Shown here: piece after piece, positions 11,351 through 23,713 of the stretch
Position numbering within the stretch: position 1 is the stretch's first letter
Layout: each line of letters opens with the position of its first letter
NCBI RefSeq assembly: GCF_036898095.1
Contig: NC_090745.1
Coordinates: 85,893,217-85,957,216, forward strand
DNA from: Palaemon carinicauda
Taxonomy: Eukaryota > Arthropoda > Malacostraca > Decapoda > Palaemonidae
Length of the DNA: 64,000 nucleotides
Reading direction: 5' to 3'
The notes under the pieces: generated by a model
Database searches by the model: none
Seen by the model: the letters and a program-made list of their open reading frames with translations, nothing else
Told to the model about the DNA's origin: nothing
Made by a program: the position numbers and the translations under genes

Positions 11351-11841
11351 TCCAACTCATAATACAAACCATCGACCTTTAATAGTTAACTCATCCTATG
11401 GAGGGAGGAAGGTCACTAAAACAAAACTGGCTAATTAACACGTTGACTGCGATTGGCAATGCTGTGAAACGGCCCAATGGGCGTTATCTTTAACCCCAAA
11501 TAAAATCAGTAACCAGCTAGGTATTGACGTGAGAATTGTTATGGTGTATCCGTAAGGTAAGCCGAGTGCTCAGCCAGTGTTAAAAGCGTGACTTTATGTG
11601 GTACACTTCGCCTGACATAACAAAGGTCTTCATTACAGGCGTTGTGTACCTAATATGGACATAATAGATGTGGTCATATATGGCTCAAGTCGCCCAGAAC
11701 GATTAGAGATAGTTCTGCTGGCGTTGTGTGACGAATATGGTCACACTTTGGATGTTCAGTTATGGTGCATATCACTCAGACTGATCTAGGGAATTACCGT
11801 ATGCAACATGCACCAGACGTGGCTCATACTCAGTGTGACAG

Positions 11842-11846
<5 letters not shown>

Positions 11847-11875
<29 letters not shown>

Positions 11876-11876
11876 C
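11847..11876. repeat. (TA)n microsatellite
   Basis: Short uninterrupted TA run preceded by ACACACA, inside the piggyBac remnant. Confidence 0.9.
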
Positions 11877-12194
11877 ACCTTTGTATGTTTTCATATGTGC
11901 ACAAAATTTGTAGTACACACATGTGTATATAAGAATATATATAAACATACACTTGAATATAATACATATAAGATGTACATACATGTTACTGACACACACA
12001 TTAGGAAACATATACAGGCTGTATTTTTGGCAATATAAATTTATATTTTGCATAGATAAAAGTATTTACATACAAGTAAATTATTTAGGTCTTCTTCAGT
12101 TATTCATATATCTGTCCATCTGTATACGGTAGCCCATCTTTTTGTACCTGTCTATCCACGTACTGTTGTGGAGGATTAATTTTATTTTAATTTA

Positions 12195-12211
12195 TTTTTT
12201 TGTTTTGCCAA

Positions 12212-12285
<74 letters not shown>

Positions 12286-12440
12286 GTTTTAGTATTGTTA
12301 AATCGAGACCTTTTATTTGCTTTAGCTTTGTCATTAGAGAGTGAGAGAGTGAGAGTGAGAGTGAGAGAGAGAGAGTGTTTATTTACTTAAGTTTTGTCAA
12401 ACCGCAAGAGAGAGAAAGGGTGTTTATTTGCTTTAGTTTT

Positions 12441-12525
<85 letters not shown>

Positions 12526-12575
12526 TCATTTGCTTTAGTTTTGTTAGATCGCGCGTGCACGAGAGAGTATGTGTG
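12195..12575. repeat. higher-order repeat: TTTGCTTTAGTTTTGTCA module alternating with (GA)n tracts
   Basis: A module close to TTTGCTTTAGTTTTGTCA occurs six times (about 12200, 12286, 12315, 12380, 12426 and 12527). Each copy except the last is followed by a GA or GAGT tract; the longest tracts are 12214-12283 and 12444-12522. Open frames reading RERERE through this region are repeat translation and not a gene. Confidence 0.85.
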
Positions 12576-13784
12576 TTTGTGTGTGCGTGTGTTTGTGTCC
12601 GCGGTGCGCGCCGAAGAACAAGGGTAGTTAGCGAATGATTGTTTGTAGTGGGAAAGACTGTCGGTATATTTGAGGTTATTTGTTTACATTTTTTAGCTAG
12701 GTTAGGGCGGTAATGAATGTCTTGGGCGAAAGCATTGGATATTTGACTGTAGCAGGAGTCGGTTGTGTTTTTTTTTTGTTCTTTGAAAGCCGGCTGTGAA
12801 GTGATTTTTTTATATTCTGAGTAAGTACTGTTTTTATTTATTTTTGTTAGGCGCGTTCATGAATGATAGAAAGTTTATTGTTTATCTTTGATTATAGTGC
12901 GATAGTTTTTCTTTTTTATTTTGGCAGGCCGTGATTCCTCCTTTGGAGAGACTTAAATTTTTGGAAAGTGGATATATTGTTGATGACCTGGCCTGTATTA
13001 GATTGTATTAAGACTGCTCTTGGATTACGCAACCGTTGATGACCTGAACAACGATTAGGATTACGATTTGATTGCACTGAACGATTTTCTTGATTTTGAT
13101 GCCATAATGACCCAGCCCGTTTGAAGGATTTCCGTTTGGATCACCAATAATAAGGATTGTGATGATGATGATGATGATTAATGCAATTATGAAATAACAT
13201 TTGTCAGTGTTACGGTAGCTAGAGAGCTGTGGTTGGGCTGTAAAAGGACTGTTGGCCGTTGTGTGGACAAAGACGTCCACACACAAACAAATATTGGTTT
13301 TGGTGTTTGGGATAATTTTAAGTCTGTTAGGGCTTTTGCGGGTTATATGAATGGTGCTTTTGGTTATTATATATATGTTATTTTGTGTTTAGTTTTTGAT
13401 TAGTTTTAAGTGTTGATAATTTGAATGTGGATGGTTATTGATTTAGTTTTAAGTTTTGAGAAATATAGTTTTAAGGTCATGTTTTGTTTTTGTTGCCCTT
13501 CAGTCTAAGAGTCCAGTTTATGATAACGTCAGGGGAAAGTTTGTGTTGCGGAGACAATTGTCAGAAGTAAGATTCAAGGGTGGGGGGGTTGTTTTGTTTA
13601 CATCCCGCCACACTGTATATACATACATATATTCACACTTATGCGAGAGAGGAATAAAATGTGGAAAAGAACTCTTCCTTATGTCTGTATAAGAGAATAT
13701 ATTATAATGTAAAATATTAGAAAATTAGATAAAGGAAGTAACAGAAAAAGGAATGACACACATACACACACAAAATGGTTTGTT

Positions 13785-13990
<206 letters not shown>

Positions 13991-14090
13991 CTTGCATATA
14001 CAGACTGATATACAAATTACCCATTGTCCTAATATGATGAAAAATTAACATCCCAGAGAATATTTGAATTCTTGTCTTCCTTTTAGTACC

Positions 14091-14380
<290 letters not shown>

Positions 14381-14469
14381 ACTTTTTCTGTCATTTCTAC
14401 TTATTCCTTTATATCATATATATACACACTGTATATACGCAAAAGCGTACATATGCATACAGAAAACAT

Positions 14470-14645
14470 TGCCTGACTGAAGCTACTGGCTCCAAAGCCA
14501 AGACAAGAAGGCTTTGTCGTTCCTGTTATGAGATACTGTCACAAAATAAAGGAAGTTCTCTAGCTCAAAAGAAAGCACGAAGAGTAGACACAATGTGAGA
14601 ATTGTGAGGGTAAAGCTTTCCTTGGTCTCAGTTGTTTCAACTTGA
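14470..14645 (+). pseudogene. piggyBac transposase cysteine-rich C-terminus, frameshifted
   Basis: The first frame reads TEATGSKAKTRRLCRSCYEI and then a basic stretch up to VDTM-stop. One frame over, immediately after, the reading continues QCENCEGKAFLGLSCFNLKH. Together these give CxxC ... CxxC ... C spacing, with Arg-rich flanks and a final CF-N-x-x-H, as in the RING-like cysteine-rich domain that ends piggyBac transposases. A single indel near 14594 separates the halves. The catalytic part is absent. The position just inside the right TIR fits the expected order. Assignment rests on cysteine pattern plus TTAA ends. Confidence 0.6.
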
Positions 14646-15212
14646 AACATTTAGTTTGAAGAATATAAATTTGTGTATTTTATTGTTTTTTCTTATGTAG
14701 AAGCAAAACAGAAAAAAATTTAATTTTATACTTGTACTCTAAATACTACATGATTTCCTTCATCATACATGGATATTTTTTTCACCAAGAAAAGGACACT
14801 ATTTTTTTTTCAGAACTAAAATGTTTACCAAACTTATTTATTTTTCTGTGGAATTTATATAAATATAATCTAGGATTAAAAGGATAACATTTTTATTGAT
14901 TTAATGATAATGTTTTCTATTTATTTTTACTGAAAGAATGAGAGAATTAAAAAAAAATATGCCCCTTTTGCTAGCATATGAAGATTATTTTCAGTAATAA
15001 ATAAAGTGTTTAGTTAATGTTCTAGTTCATTTTAATTAATTTCCAATATGTTACAATACTATTTTGGTAAAAAAAAAAAGCCCATTTTGGATAAAATTTT
15101 GATACTTGAAAAAAATATATAATTCTTAGCATGTGTACCACATAGGGTACACATCGCTCATTCAGAGTCCTCTGTGAACCATATGTGGAGCACATCGCAG
15201 TCAACGTGTTAA

Positions 15213-15616
15213 AAGATGATGGTTTGTATACATTAGGAACCAAAACTCCTGAATGAATAGAAAAAAAAAGAATTAATATCAACTTGAACGCAATTCATAC
15301 CCATATCGATCTACTGCCAGGCTCACAATCGCTAGCTGACCTTAAAGGTACCAGTTGGTAGTGAGGGCAAAAACAATCGTCCCTTGTCATAACAGAAAAC
15401 GAGAAAGGCGAACACAATGCCTAACTTTCCCATGGCCTATGTACTCGGATCCACTTGACCAACCCTGAAGGTATCACTTAGCGTGAGAGTACTCTCGCTT
15501 CCAAGAGTAATGACAAAGTCCCAAAGGACTAAGAAAAAGGCCTTTCAACACAACCATTCCCTTCATCAATGATTTGCCCATAGGAAGTGCCCGACAAAGT
15601 GAAAGGGGTGGGAAAT
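15213..15616. other. no recognised gene
   Basis: Intronic DNA between the piggyBac remnant and the first DIRS-type element. No repeat or coding signal that I can name. Confidence 0.35.
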
Positions 15617-16199
15617 GACAAATTTAGAAAATTTTGTATTTTTCCTAACTACAAACCTTTAGATCTTTACATAGGCATATTATTTTGGTAATAGCTGAAA
15701 CCAGCCATTAAAAGCTTTTGCGAAAGGTAACTACCCTCTGATAGTTAGCAGAGGGGGGTAGCGGGGTAACTCGCCACCCCGCTCACTTGTAAACATTGGT
15801 CACTTTGCAATTGCTGCAGGATTTCTGGGAGAAGGTGATGGTGGGACAAATATGTGTAAAGAGCTTCAGGTTTGTATAGTTAGGATGAATACAATTATTC
15901 CAAATTTGTCACTTGTTCCAGCACTATTGTACAAACCTTACACTCTTTACATAGGAGACTCACACTTCATGGTGGGTGGAAGTACCAACTGGCTGGAGAC
16001 TGTCCTGGGGTGTCCCTCTGTGCTATGCATGAGCTGTTTAAAGGAAACCCTGACGCCTCGGGATCCTAAAGGATGGCAGCACGAGCAATCAGTACTAGCA
16101 TAAAAATCTGACTTCGTCAGATGGAGGGTCAACATTCGTGAACAGGACGATGTATCCATTCCTAAATAGGGAAACCGACCAAGGATCGGCTCCATGGAG

Positions 16200-19100
16200 C
16201 ATCCATTTCTGCCATCTGATCTTCAAACATCCCTTACCGGTGGAGTGGCTGGGGGAATGACTCCCCTAGCTGGGTCGTCCTCGTCTATTCCTCCTACCTC
16301 CTTTGCCCCTCTTCGAGCCCCTAGGTCGAAAAGGCTGTCTGGGGGCCTCAGCCTGCACTACCTGGTTTGACTGGGAGGTCGTCTTCTTTGGACCTTGGGC
16401 CTTAGCCAGAAAAGATCTCTGAGTAGGAGTGTGAGATGATGGCCCTATGGAGAAAGGAGTCCTGGCTCGCCTTCATCTCTCCACAATTGCCTCAATGTCC
16501 TCCACATTGAACATTGAAGGACCATCCAGTGGGGCGTTATGCATCCCCACCATTTCTCTCTTCAGGGCCTGCCTCTAGAATTTTGAGACGATCACATCAT
16601 GGCGTCTCAAAACCCAGTTGACTCACTGGTTGACTATGTTTCAGGCTAGGAACTCGAGAGTCCTAGCCCCCAAGAGGAGGAAGGCTAACAATGCTTCCTT
16701 CCTCTGAGAGATGGAGAGGTCTTTGTTCTTAACGATGTAACTTACCATCCCTAACCAGTAGTCCAACCATGAAATGGATTGCAAGGAACACCTTGCAAAA
16801 CTTTCATTGTTTGCGGCACCTTCCACAGAGAAATGTACTGGCAAGGTTGCCAGTTTGGCCAAAGAAGAGTTCTGAATTAGTGCCAAGATTGCAGGGTCTA
16901 GCGGTAAAGATGGATTGTCCTCTACCATCTCGTAGTACTTCCTCTTCCAGATATACAGCGAAGGAAGTAACCGAAAAGAATCCACGGATCGCAGGGATTG
17001 TGATGTTTCCACCAATTGGGCATAAGCCCTTTTCTTTGCTGCCTTGAACCCCCTCGACCAAGGTAAGACTACCTTAGTTTTGGTGGGTCTCAGCATATCC
17101 CAGAAGAGGTCTAGGACCGTTTCCTTAGTCTCCACTGGGATTTAATACAGCTCCCCTAGATTGTTGACCCTTCTTATGCAGGATAGGACTTGCAAAAAAA
17201 GGCAATCTGCATCCTTTTGTTCTAGGGGGAAGATCTTGGGGCTGGCAGAAGCTAGCAGCACTCCATCAGAATGCTCATAGTCATCAAAAGGTTCTTCTTC
17301 TCGAGGTAGCACCCATAGCAGCTCGGGGAGGATCGAAGTTGTCGTCAGATTTCCTTTGGGCAGACAGATGTTGAAACCTTTGAGATTGACACTCATCCAT
17401 AGAGTACAAGTTCTTGGGTAACGTAACGTCTTAGTGTCCTTCCTTTTCCCGGGATGGATGTTAACAGTCCTCGAGAAAGAGAGAGCTCTTCTTCTTCTAT
17501 GACTTCTTAGGTCTTACTCCTTCAGAGAGAGGCGAAGGGTTCCAGCTGTCTCAACAATATAGGCGAAAGCCTATAGTTGTCTGTAAGAGTGATCTCCCTC
17601 GGAGATCTTGCTTCTCTGCTCGTCCGTGGATGGACATTATCCTACAGACGGAGAGTGCTTGCCCTCTAATTCTTCTTACTCCTCTTAGGAATGATCGGAA
17701 TCAATCCTAACCTCTCCCAGATAGGATCTTGGCTGGAAGGTGCCTGGGTCTTCAGGTACTCCTGATACATAGAGGACACCAGCGGGATGGTAGGAATGGC
17801 TGGGGAAGGAACTGTCAGTGAACGGGTGGTCGATCCTGGGACTACCTGCTTCACTGTCTGGACCAGAAACCAAGGGGTGTTCCTCGAGAACAGCATCATT
17901 CCCGATTGAGCCCCCGGCGCCTGTTTCCTTGGCTTAGGTGGAGTGCCACGAAAAGGAAGGGATCGAGAGGATGTCAGCTCGAGCCCTTCATTGTACCCGT
18001 CTTCCCTACGGAAGCGAGCGCCAACAACCTGTCCTTCCAAACAATCAACCTGTGGAGGGAAAACTACCTTTTTTTTGCGAGGACTCAATGTTCCTCTCGC
18101 AAGGCAGTCCAACTATAAGGAGAGCTCTAGCGAGACGAGAGGTGATAAGGAGCACTTGCGCGCATCCCCTTCTCAGGCACAACTATGAAAGAGAGGGATT
18201 GCAGGCAATCGCTTCCCACCATCATTGTCTTGCTCCAAAAAGCTGTGCTCTGATGAACTAGAGCAGGGCATGGAAGAATCTAGTGCCCTTCGGTGGAAGC
18301 CCCGAGAAGGAGATCACTCAGGAGAAGGCCGTCAACTCCTTTTTCCCCTGATGGAAAATCTCCTCGCGGGTGAGGAGCTTGCTGAACAAAAACTGGTGAA
18401 GGGGATCTTACCCTCGTAAGGGATGATCGACTAAAACTTGGTGGAGAACGCCTTTACCTCGCAAGGGAAGGTTGTCCAAGACCTGGAGGGGGACCTCTGG
18501 ACAGCTCACTTTGTCTCCCTTCCGGCTGAGCAAACTCAGCCAAAAGATCAACTCCATGAATCGCCCTTGGAACATAGCCGAAGCTAGTCTCCGGGTTCAC
18601 CACAGAGGGATCCCCCAACATGTCACTCCGAGTAGTGCTTGTCAGCAACTGCTCTCACCCACTTACTAAAGCAGAGTGAAAGTCAGGCGAGCAGAAGTTG
18701 AGGTCAAAGCAGCTAAGAGTGCAAGAAACTCTTTTGGTCTACGACTTATGGAAGTCTCATAGGGGATGACTGCGATCAACCCCTGGATAGACTATCTGCT
18801 CCAGTTGCACTTACAACCGCAAGAACTCCTGCAACCTTTTCTTACACGGGCAACCCGTGAGCCCTAAGGAAGGCCACAGAAGACAAACTGCTTTGTTAGA
18901 GAGACTCCCCAGCGGACATGACTGGCACTGCTTCTCTATGGGAATCAACGTAGGCCACCAACACAAAAAGTGTCCTGTAGTCACATGAATGCCACTCATA
19001 CTCTTCAGACTCCTTGGGGAAGTTGAACAAGCACAGTTGTCGTGGAGAGGTCGAGTTGACGGAGATCGAGGGCGAGGTTTCTTCCTTTTCAAGGCTTACC

Positions 19101-19270
19101 TCAAAGGTGAACGATGCCTCATCGGTTTCTTCTTCCATCGCCTACTAAATCTCACCCATTGGGAGGGCGACCATTCTCGACACACCTGACAAGGAGACAG
19201 CTGTGTGCAAGAGTGATCACTATACACAGGGCAGAGACAGTAAGGATTCGTCTCCTCGTCACTCTTCAAG
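16200..19270 (-). pseudogene. Gag-like ORF relic of copy Ea
   Basis: Broken frames follow the same order as the E2 Gag. Near 19250-19130 is a decayed cysteine-rich start followed by the equivalent of the REWSTSQWERF block. At 17666-18112 is a frame ending with a YQEYLKTQAP segment, as in copy Eb (YEDYLKTKDP). At 16641-17135 is a 164-codon fragment aligning with E2 Gag residues about 65-215 (shared WLDxWLG and GTRTIEFLA-type blocks). Several stops and frame changes make it non-functional. Confidence 0.7.
16641..17135 (-). pseudogene. Gag C-terminal domain fragment (family A)
   Basis: An open stretch of 164 codons. Shared landmarks with the E2 Gag frame at 32943-34034 are the LPWSRGFKAAKKRA block (LPWSQGMKSARDKV in E2), a SISWLDYWLGMVSYIV block (ATSWLDIWLGSLGILV in E2), and the end LLLGARTLEFLA (LLSGTRTIEFLA in E2). 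The function is presumed nucleoprotein-like from position in the element only; no zinc knuckle is seen here. Confidence 0.7.
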
Positions 19271-19908
19271 ACTGGGATAAACTCGTATACCTAAGGATAC
19301 CATGGGCAGTCACACCTGGAAAGAAAACAATGAAAACAGAATTTTTTTTTTTTTGCTTTTAGGCCAGTTCAAAAAATAGAAATATTTATTTTGGGTTTTA
19401 GCAGAAGAGTAAGACAATGTCTGTACTCCACAACGCCGAAATAGTGACGGTTATTTACTAGTGCTGGTGTGAGCAGGATGGAGGGTTACCCATGCTAACC
19501 CCCTCTGCTAACTAGCGGAGGGTAGTTACACTTCACAAAAGCTTTAACAGCTGGTTTTCAGGTAGCACTGAACTAATACTCCTATGCAAAGATCATAAGG
19601 TTTAAAGGTTTGTATATAGTGCTACAATAAAAAGAAATTTTGACTTGATGGTGGCCAAAAAAAAGTGAAAGCCTACACACAGGTGAACAGTAAGTAATCC
19701 TACCCCCAACTCATCTACCTGCCACCACCTAACTACTGTACCTTCTTAACTAGTTCAAACAACTGTAACAACTTTCACCAAAGATACTTCTATATTGGAG
19801 ATTAAGGCTTATATTCTTGTATGAACAAACTTTATTCCATAAAGAATTAAATTTGAAATAACTATCATGAAATCATGTACTGTTAATATAAATCGACAGC
19901 AAACTTAC

Positions 19909-20181
19909 CTTTTCCATATAATTACGTTCAATGTCAGTCATAGATCCTTCACTGTCAACCAAGTATTTTCTTTGATGATCTCTTAGTAAATTACGATGAC
20001 TTATGATATTACTATGAATGTCTCTAGCCCTGGTATAAAACTGGGATGTTTGTGAAGAATTTGGGAATATCTTAGTTTTTGGAAGGCTGACTCCCATTGC
20101 TTTATTTCTTGTGCGGATAGTCTTCACACACGATTTAAACAGAGTTGTTAGGTCCATGCTTGCTACGGTTTCTACAGTCAT
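19909..20181 (-). CDS. STX18: syntaxin-18, first coding exon
   Basis: The exon ends with ATGGAAAAG then donor GTAAGTTT. The region upstream (TTTTTCTTTTCCCAG directly before ATGACTGTAG) looks like an acceptor, so a 5' UTR exon probably lies further right. Two ATGs are in frame, at 20181 and 20157; MDLTTLFKSCVKTIRTRNKA from the second matches the usual syntaxin-18 start, and the first would add eight residues. From the second ATG there are 83 codons, phase 0. The product matches the Syntaxin-18_N domain: a TRNKAMGV helix, a YTRARDIHSNIISHRNLLRD helix, then a MTDIERNYMEK block. The protein is the ER t-SNARE that works with USE1, BNIP1 and SEC22 and the NRZ/Dsl1 tether in Golgi-to-ER transport. 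Confidence 0.93.
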
Positions 20182-20351
20182 CTGGGAAAAGAAAAACGAC
20201 ATCACTTTCTTTACAACAATACTCTTATGGAACGTTAGATTTTTTAAAGCAGATATTTCTTGAAGCAATCAGCATATACAAAGCTAAAGTGTTTTATATT
20301 AGCGTCTTTGGCCTTGAAGCATTTTAACATCACTAATTTTGATAGTAATAT

Positions 20352-20914
20352 GACAAATTTGAAATTAATTTGCCTTTTTCCTAACAATACAAACCTGGAG
20401 CTATTTATAGGGATTATACTTTCAGAAAAGATTGAAGACTACCCATTAACTTTTAGCAAGGTATAACCACCCCGCCGCTAATTAGCGAAGGGTAGGGTGA
20501 TAGCCCGCCACCCCGCTCACTCATACATGAGTGTTGTCTCCTCTCTTTTGATTGCAGGCAGGACTTCTTGGGTGACAGGTGATGGCAAGCCAATTTATGT
20601 AAATAGCTAAAGGTTTGTATCATTAAGAAAAATACAAATTACTTTAAAATTTGTCATTTGTTTCGACAATAAATACAAACCCCTCCACTATTTATAGGGA
20701 TGACTCACCCATTGAGAGGGTGGACATCCAAACTAACTGGCTTGGTATTTGACCTAGAGTTTTGCCCGTGCGCACTCTGCACATAACAGAGAGAAAACCC
20801 TGACACCTCGCTAAATTCCATGAAACGCACGATCAACGGCTTGAACAATCATTGCGCATGTGATACAAGCAATGTGACAGGTATAGGTCAGAGTTATCAG
20901 AAACATAGGAATAG
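20352..20914 (-). mobile_element. 3' end fragment of a family A DIRS element (copy F1)
   Basis: It starts GACAAATTTG with the family terminal repeat, followed by the internal complementary region (about 20600-20700, containing AATTTGTCATTTGTTTCG). The sequence continues as 3' non-coding leader of the element until 20914, where another family A left end (Eb) begins. The remainder of F1 was not found; it may have been deleted. Confidence 0.65.
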
Positions 20915-21945
20915 GACAAATTTGGAGGTAATTTGTATTTTTACTAATGCAAACTTGTAGCTATTTACACGGGTATTAATTTCGGCGAAGCTGAAAGGAT
21001 GAGCCATTAGCTTTTAGCAAGGGTAAACCACCCATCCCGCTAGTTAGCAGGGGTAGAAGGGTAGTTAGCTACCCCTCTCACTCACACACCTGTGACTGTA
21101 CTTCTTTGCTTGAAGTAGGACTTCAAAGGGGGACTGGGTTGATGGGCAAATCTGTATAAATAGCTACAGGTTTGTATTGTTAGGAAAACTACAAATTGCA
21201 GTATTTCCAAATTTGTCATTTGTTCCGTAACTGTTATACAAACCTACGCTATTTGTAGGCGTTGATTCACACAGAAGGGCCGATGTCCCTGCCAATCTGA
21301 CTTTTTGGCTTTACCCGGGGTTCCTTTTTTATGTAGGTTAGTACAAAAAAATAAGGAAACCTTAACCTCGCTAAACCTTGCTATGCAGCCTACTCAAGCT
21401 GTGTGTTGAGATACTATCAATGTGACTTTCAAGGTAAAATTTATTCCGAGTCAATATAAATAGTCCAAGGTCACCAAGACATTCCAAATACCACCTCGCC
21501 AGGGTATGGGGACGTAATAGTATTGACACGAGACTAGATTACACAAGGGAGCAATGGTTTAACTGCAGTGGTTGAGGTCAGCCGTGCAGAAAACCCTGAA
21601 TGCTGATTTCCCCAAGAGAGGGGAAGATGAAGAAAACATAAAAGCCAGTCATTCCTTTCCATTCACTCAGACTAAAACTGGGTAACCAGTGCCCTCAACC
21701 TTCTGCTATTTGTCCATTAAGGAGCTTGAGGTACTTAACTAGCTGTTGTGCAGCCACCACACGACCAAAAGAGAACGTATCGAGTCTCCTGTGGGTCACG
21801 TCTTGGGTGATGAAGGTCGTTTGATGCTTCCACACGCCCACTTGGGGAAGCTGCGCCACAGAGTTGTTTCATTTGAAGGCCAGGGACGTAGCTATGCCCC
21901 TGACCTAGTGCATTCTGGGTTGAAGTGTTGGAGGAGGATCTAGAT

Positions 21946-22644
21946 TTAGTGCATGGTCAATGACCCTGGAAATTCAAGTTGAAAGGTGTTCTTTGTGATC
22001 CTCCTCTTATTTCTCACAGTGCTGACGAAGAGCGAAGGCACTCGGAGACGGGCTGCTGCTGTTCTTTGGAGGTAAAACTTCAAACTCCTTAGTGGGCATA
22101 GTAACAGATGATCTTGGTCGTCGATTACAGAGTGGAGACTCATTATCCAGAACGAATCGAATATAATATCCTCTACCCCCGGATTTTGAGTCTTGGCTAC
22201 AAACACAGGGATAAAGCTGAAGCTTACCTCTCCCCATTCCCTTAAATGGGTGATATCATATGAGAGACCATGAAGTTCGCTGACTCTTTTGGCAGAAGCC
22301 AAAGCGAGTAGGAACACCGTCTTCCACTTGAGGAGGCGATCTGTTGCCTGGCGCAATGGTTTGTAGGGAGGCCTCTTTGGAGACAGAAGAACCTGAAGCA
22401 CGTTCCAAGAGGGAGGTCTCACTTCTGACTGAGGACAGGTAAGTTCGTAACTCCGTATGAGGAGGGAAAGTTCTAGCGATGAGGAAATGCCCCCTCCTTT
22501 CAGTTTAAACGGAAAACTCAAGGCTGAGAGATAGCCTTTTACTGCCGAAACTGAGAGGGACATTTCCTTCCGCAAATATACAAAGAACTCCGCTATTGCT
22601 GGAGTAAATACCCCTTCCACAACACCAATCATAAGACATTCCAC
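21946..22644 (-). pseudogene. DIRS tyrosine recombinase fragment (copy Eb)
   Basis: A 232-codon frame covers the core-binding domain and the first half of the catalytic domain. It contains AVKGYLSALSFPFKLKG, LLLSPKRPPYKPLRQAT and LALASAKRVSELHGLS, the last holding the first catalytic Arg. The part that should carry HxxR and the Tyr is lost after a frame change near 22000. It aligns with residues about 255-480 of the E2 frame at 30064-31716. Confidence 0.8.
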
Positions 22645-22697
22645 TTCTCCTGGTCATTGATCCTAAAAGACTTCCAGCTCTCCGAACGAGAGACCGA

Positions 22698-23713
22698 TCA
22701 AAGGTTAGAGGATTTTGACCTTCGGGTAGAAGCAACCTTTCTTTCCCTAACCGACCTCGCGGCTGTGACCTGAATCACTGCTGCCCTCTCCCAGTTCAGA
22801 TCCGTGATCTTAGGATCCTTAGTCTTAAGGTAATCCTCATACCTTGAGACTCTCTGAGTGACAGGAGGCGGAGGCAGTGGTGGCGCCATAGCTAGGCTAG
22901 ATCGCCTAGGGTCAGAAAGATCGCTAAATCCCTTAGGAGAATCCAGGGGGAAGAGGGGAACCTTCACTGCTGCTGCTGGAGAATTGTTGGAAATTCCCAT
23001 CGCTTGTCTAAGCACTCTCACCAGGTCTTGAAACTAAGGTCCATCCTTAGCTAACAAGTGACCTGATGGTTCAATCTGCCTGCATTTGGAGTTCCAATCG
23101 CACCAAATGAGGTAGGGGGAAGGGTGGGGAGAGTGCCTCAACCCTCTCCCAGGTGAGCGACTGCGAGGTGAATGATGATCTCGATGAGAAGTTGGTTGGC
23201 GAGGCAAGACAGTGCACTCACTCATCTCCACCCTCTCCTCAACTCTACGATACCGATCCCTAGAGCAGGTACAAACCTTGTTCACTTGACGAGAATCAGG
23301 TTTCCTCACTTCCAGTACTCCCCTCCATCTTGCTAGAAGGAAAAGCACACGACGACGCGTGGAGCCTCTCCGCCTTCAGAGACGATACAAGATCCTGTCC
23401 AAGAGCCTCAAGAAGCGGAGCTCTCTTGCTCATTTATTCTCCCGAAGGAGAATGGCGCAGTGCTTTCCTTACCCTAAGGGGTGAGGAATGATAGGGGACG
23501 GAGTGCTTGCACTACAGCGAGACTGGTAAAAACTACGAAGTTACCGATGGAAGTAGAACCATCTGTATCTGAAGACTGTACACTGCGATCTGGTTCCCAA
23601 ATAGCCAAGGATACCTTGGAAACACGACAATCTGCATGTTTCCGGCAGGTCTTATGACTAAAAGACATCTTGACCTGCCTAGTGCAGGTTACCGTAGAAC
23701 ACTGTATGTCCAC
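22698..23713 (-). pseudogene. Gag-like relic of copy Eb, with cysteine-rich start
   Basis: At 23474-23713 is a frame with the cysteines C5, C10, C19 and C24 (CTRQVKMSFSHKTCRKHADC), a diverged form of the Gag N-terminal cysteine cluster. At 22698-23021 is a segment ending VSRYEDYLKTKDP and NWERAAVIQV, matching the Ea Gag. Frames between them are broken. The join to recombinase sequence at about 22690 marks the deletion. Confidence 0.6.

Larger units (their letters stand above)
15617..19631 (-). mobile_element. non-autonomous DIRS-type element, family A (copy Ea)
   Basis: The left end starts GACAAATTTAG and carries the family A terminal repeat (15617-15770), then the internal complementary region (about 15850-15960). 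The right end carries the inverted repeat (about 19440-19630, ending in GTGCTACAATAAA). Between them only Gag-like sequence is found (about 19270-16200); RT, RNase H and recombinase are missing, so the 4-kb copy is an internal deletion product. It is more diverged than E2. It lies in the syntaxin-18 intron just downstream of coding exon 1, in the same transcriptional direction. Confidence 0.75.

Noticed and set aside
12142..12638. Open frames reading RERERERE
   Set aside because: Products of (GA)n tracts; no conserved flanks.
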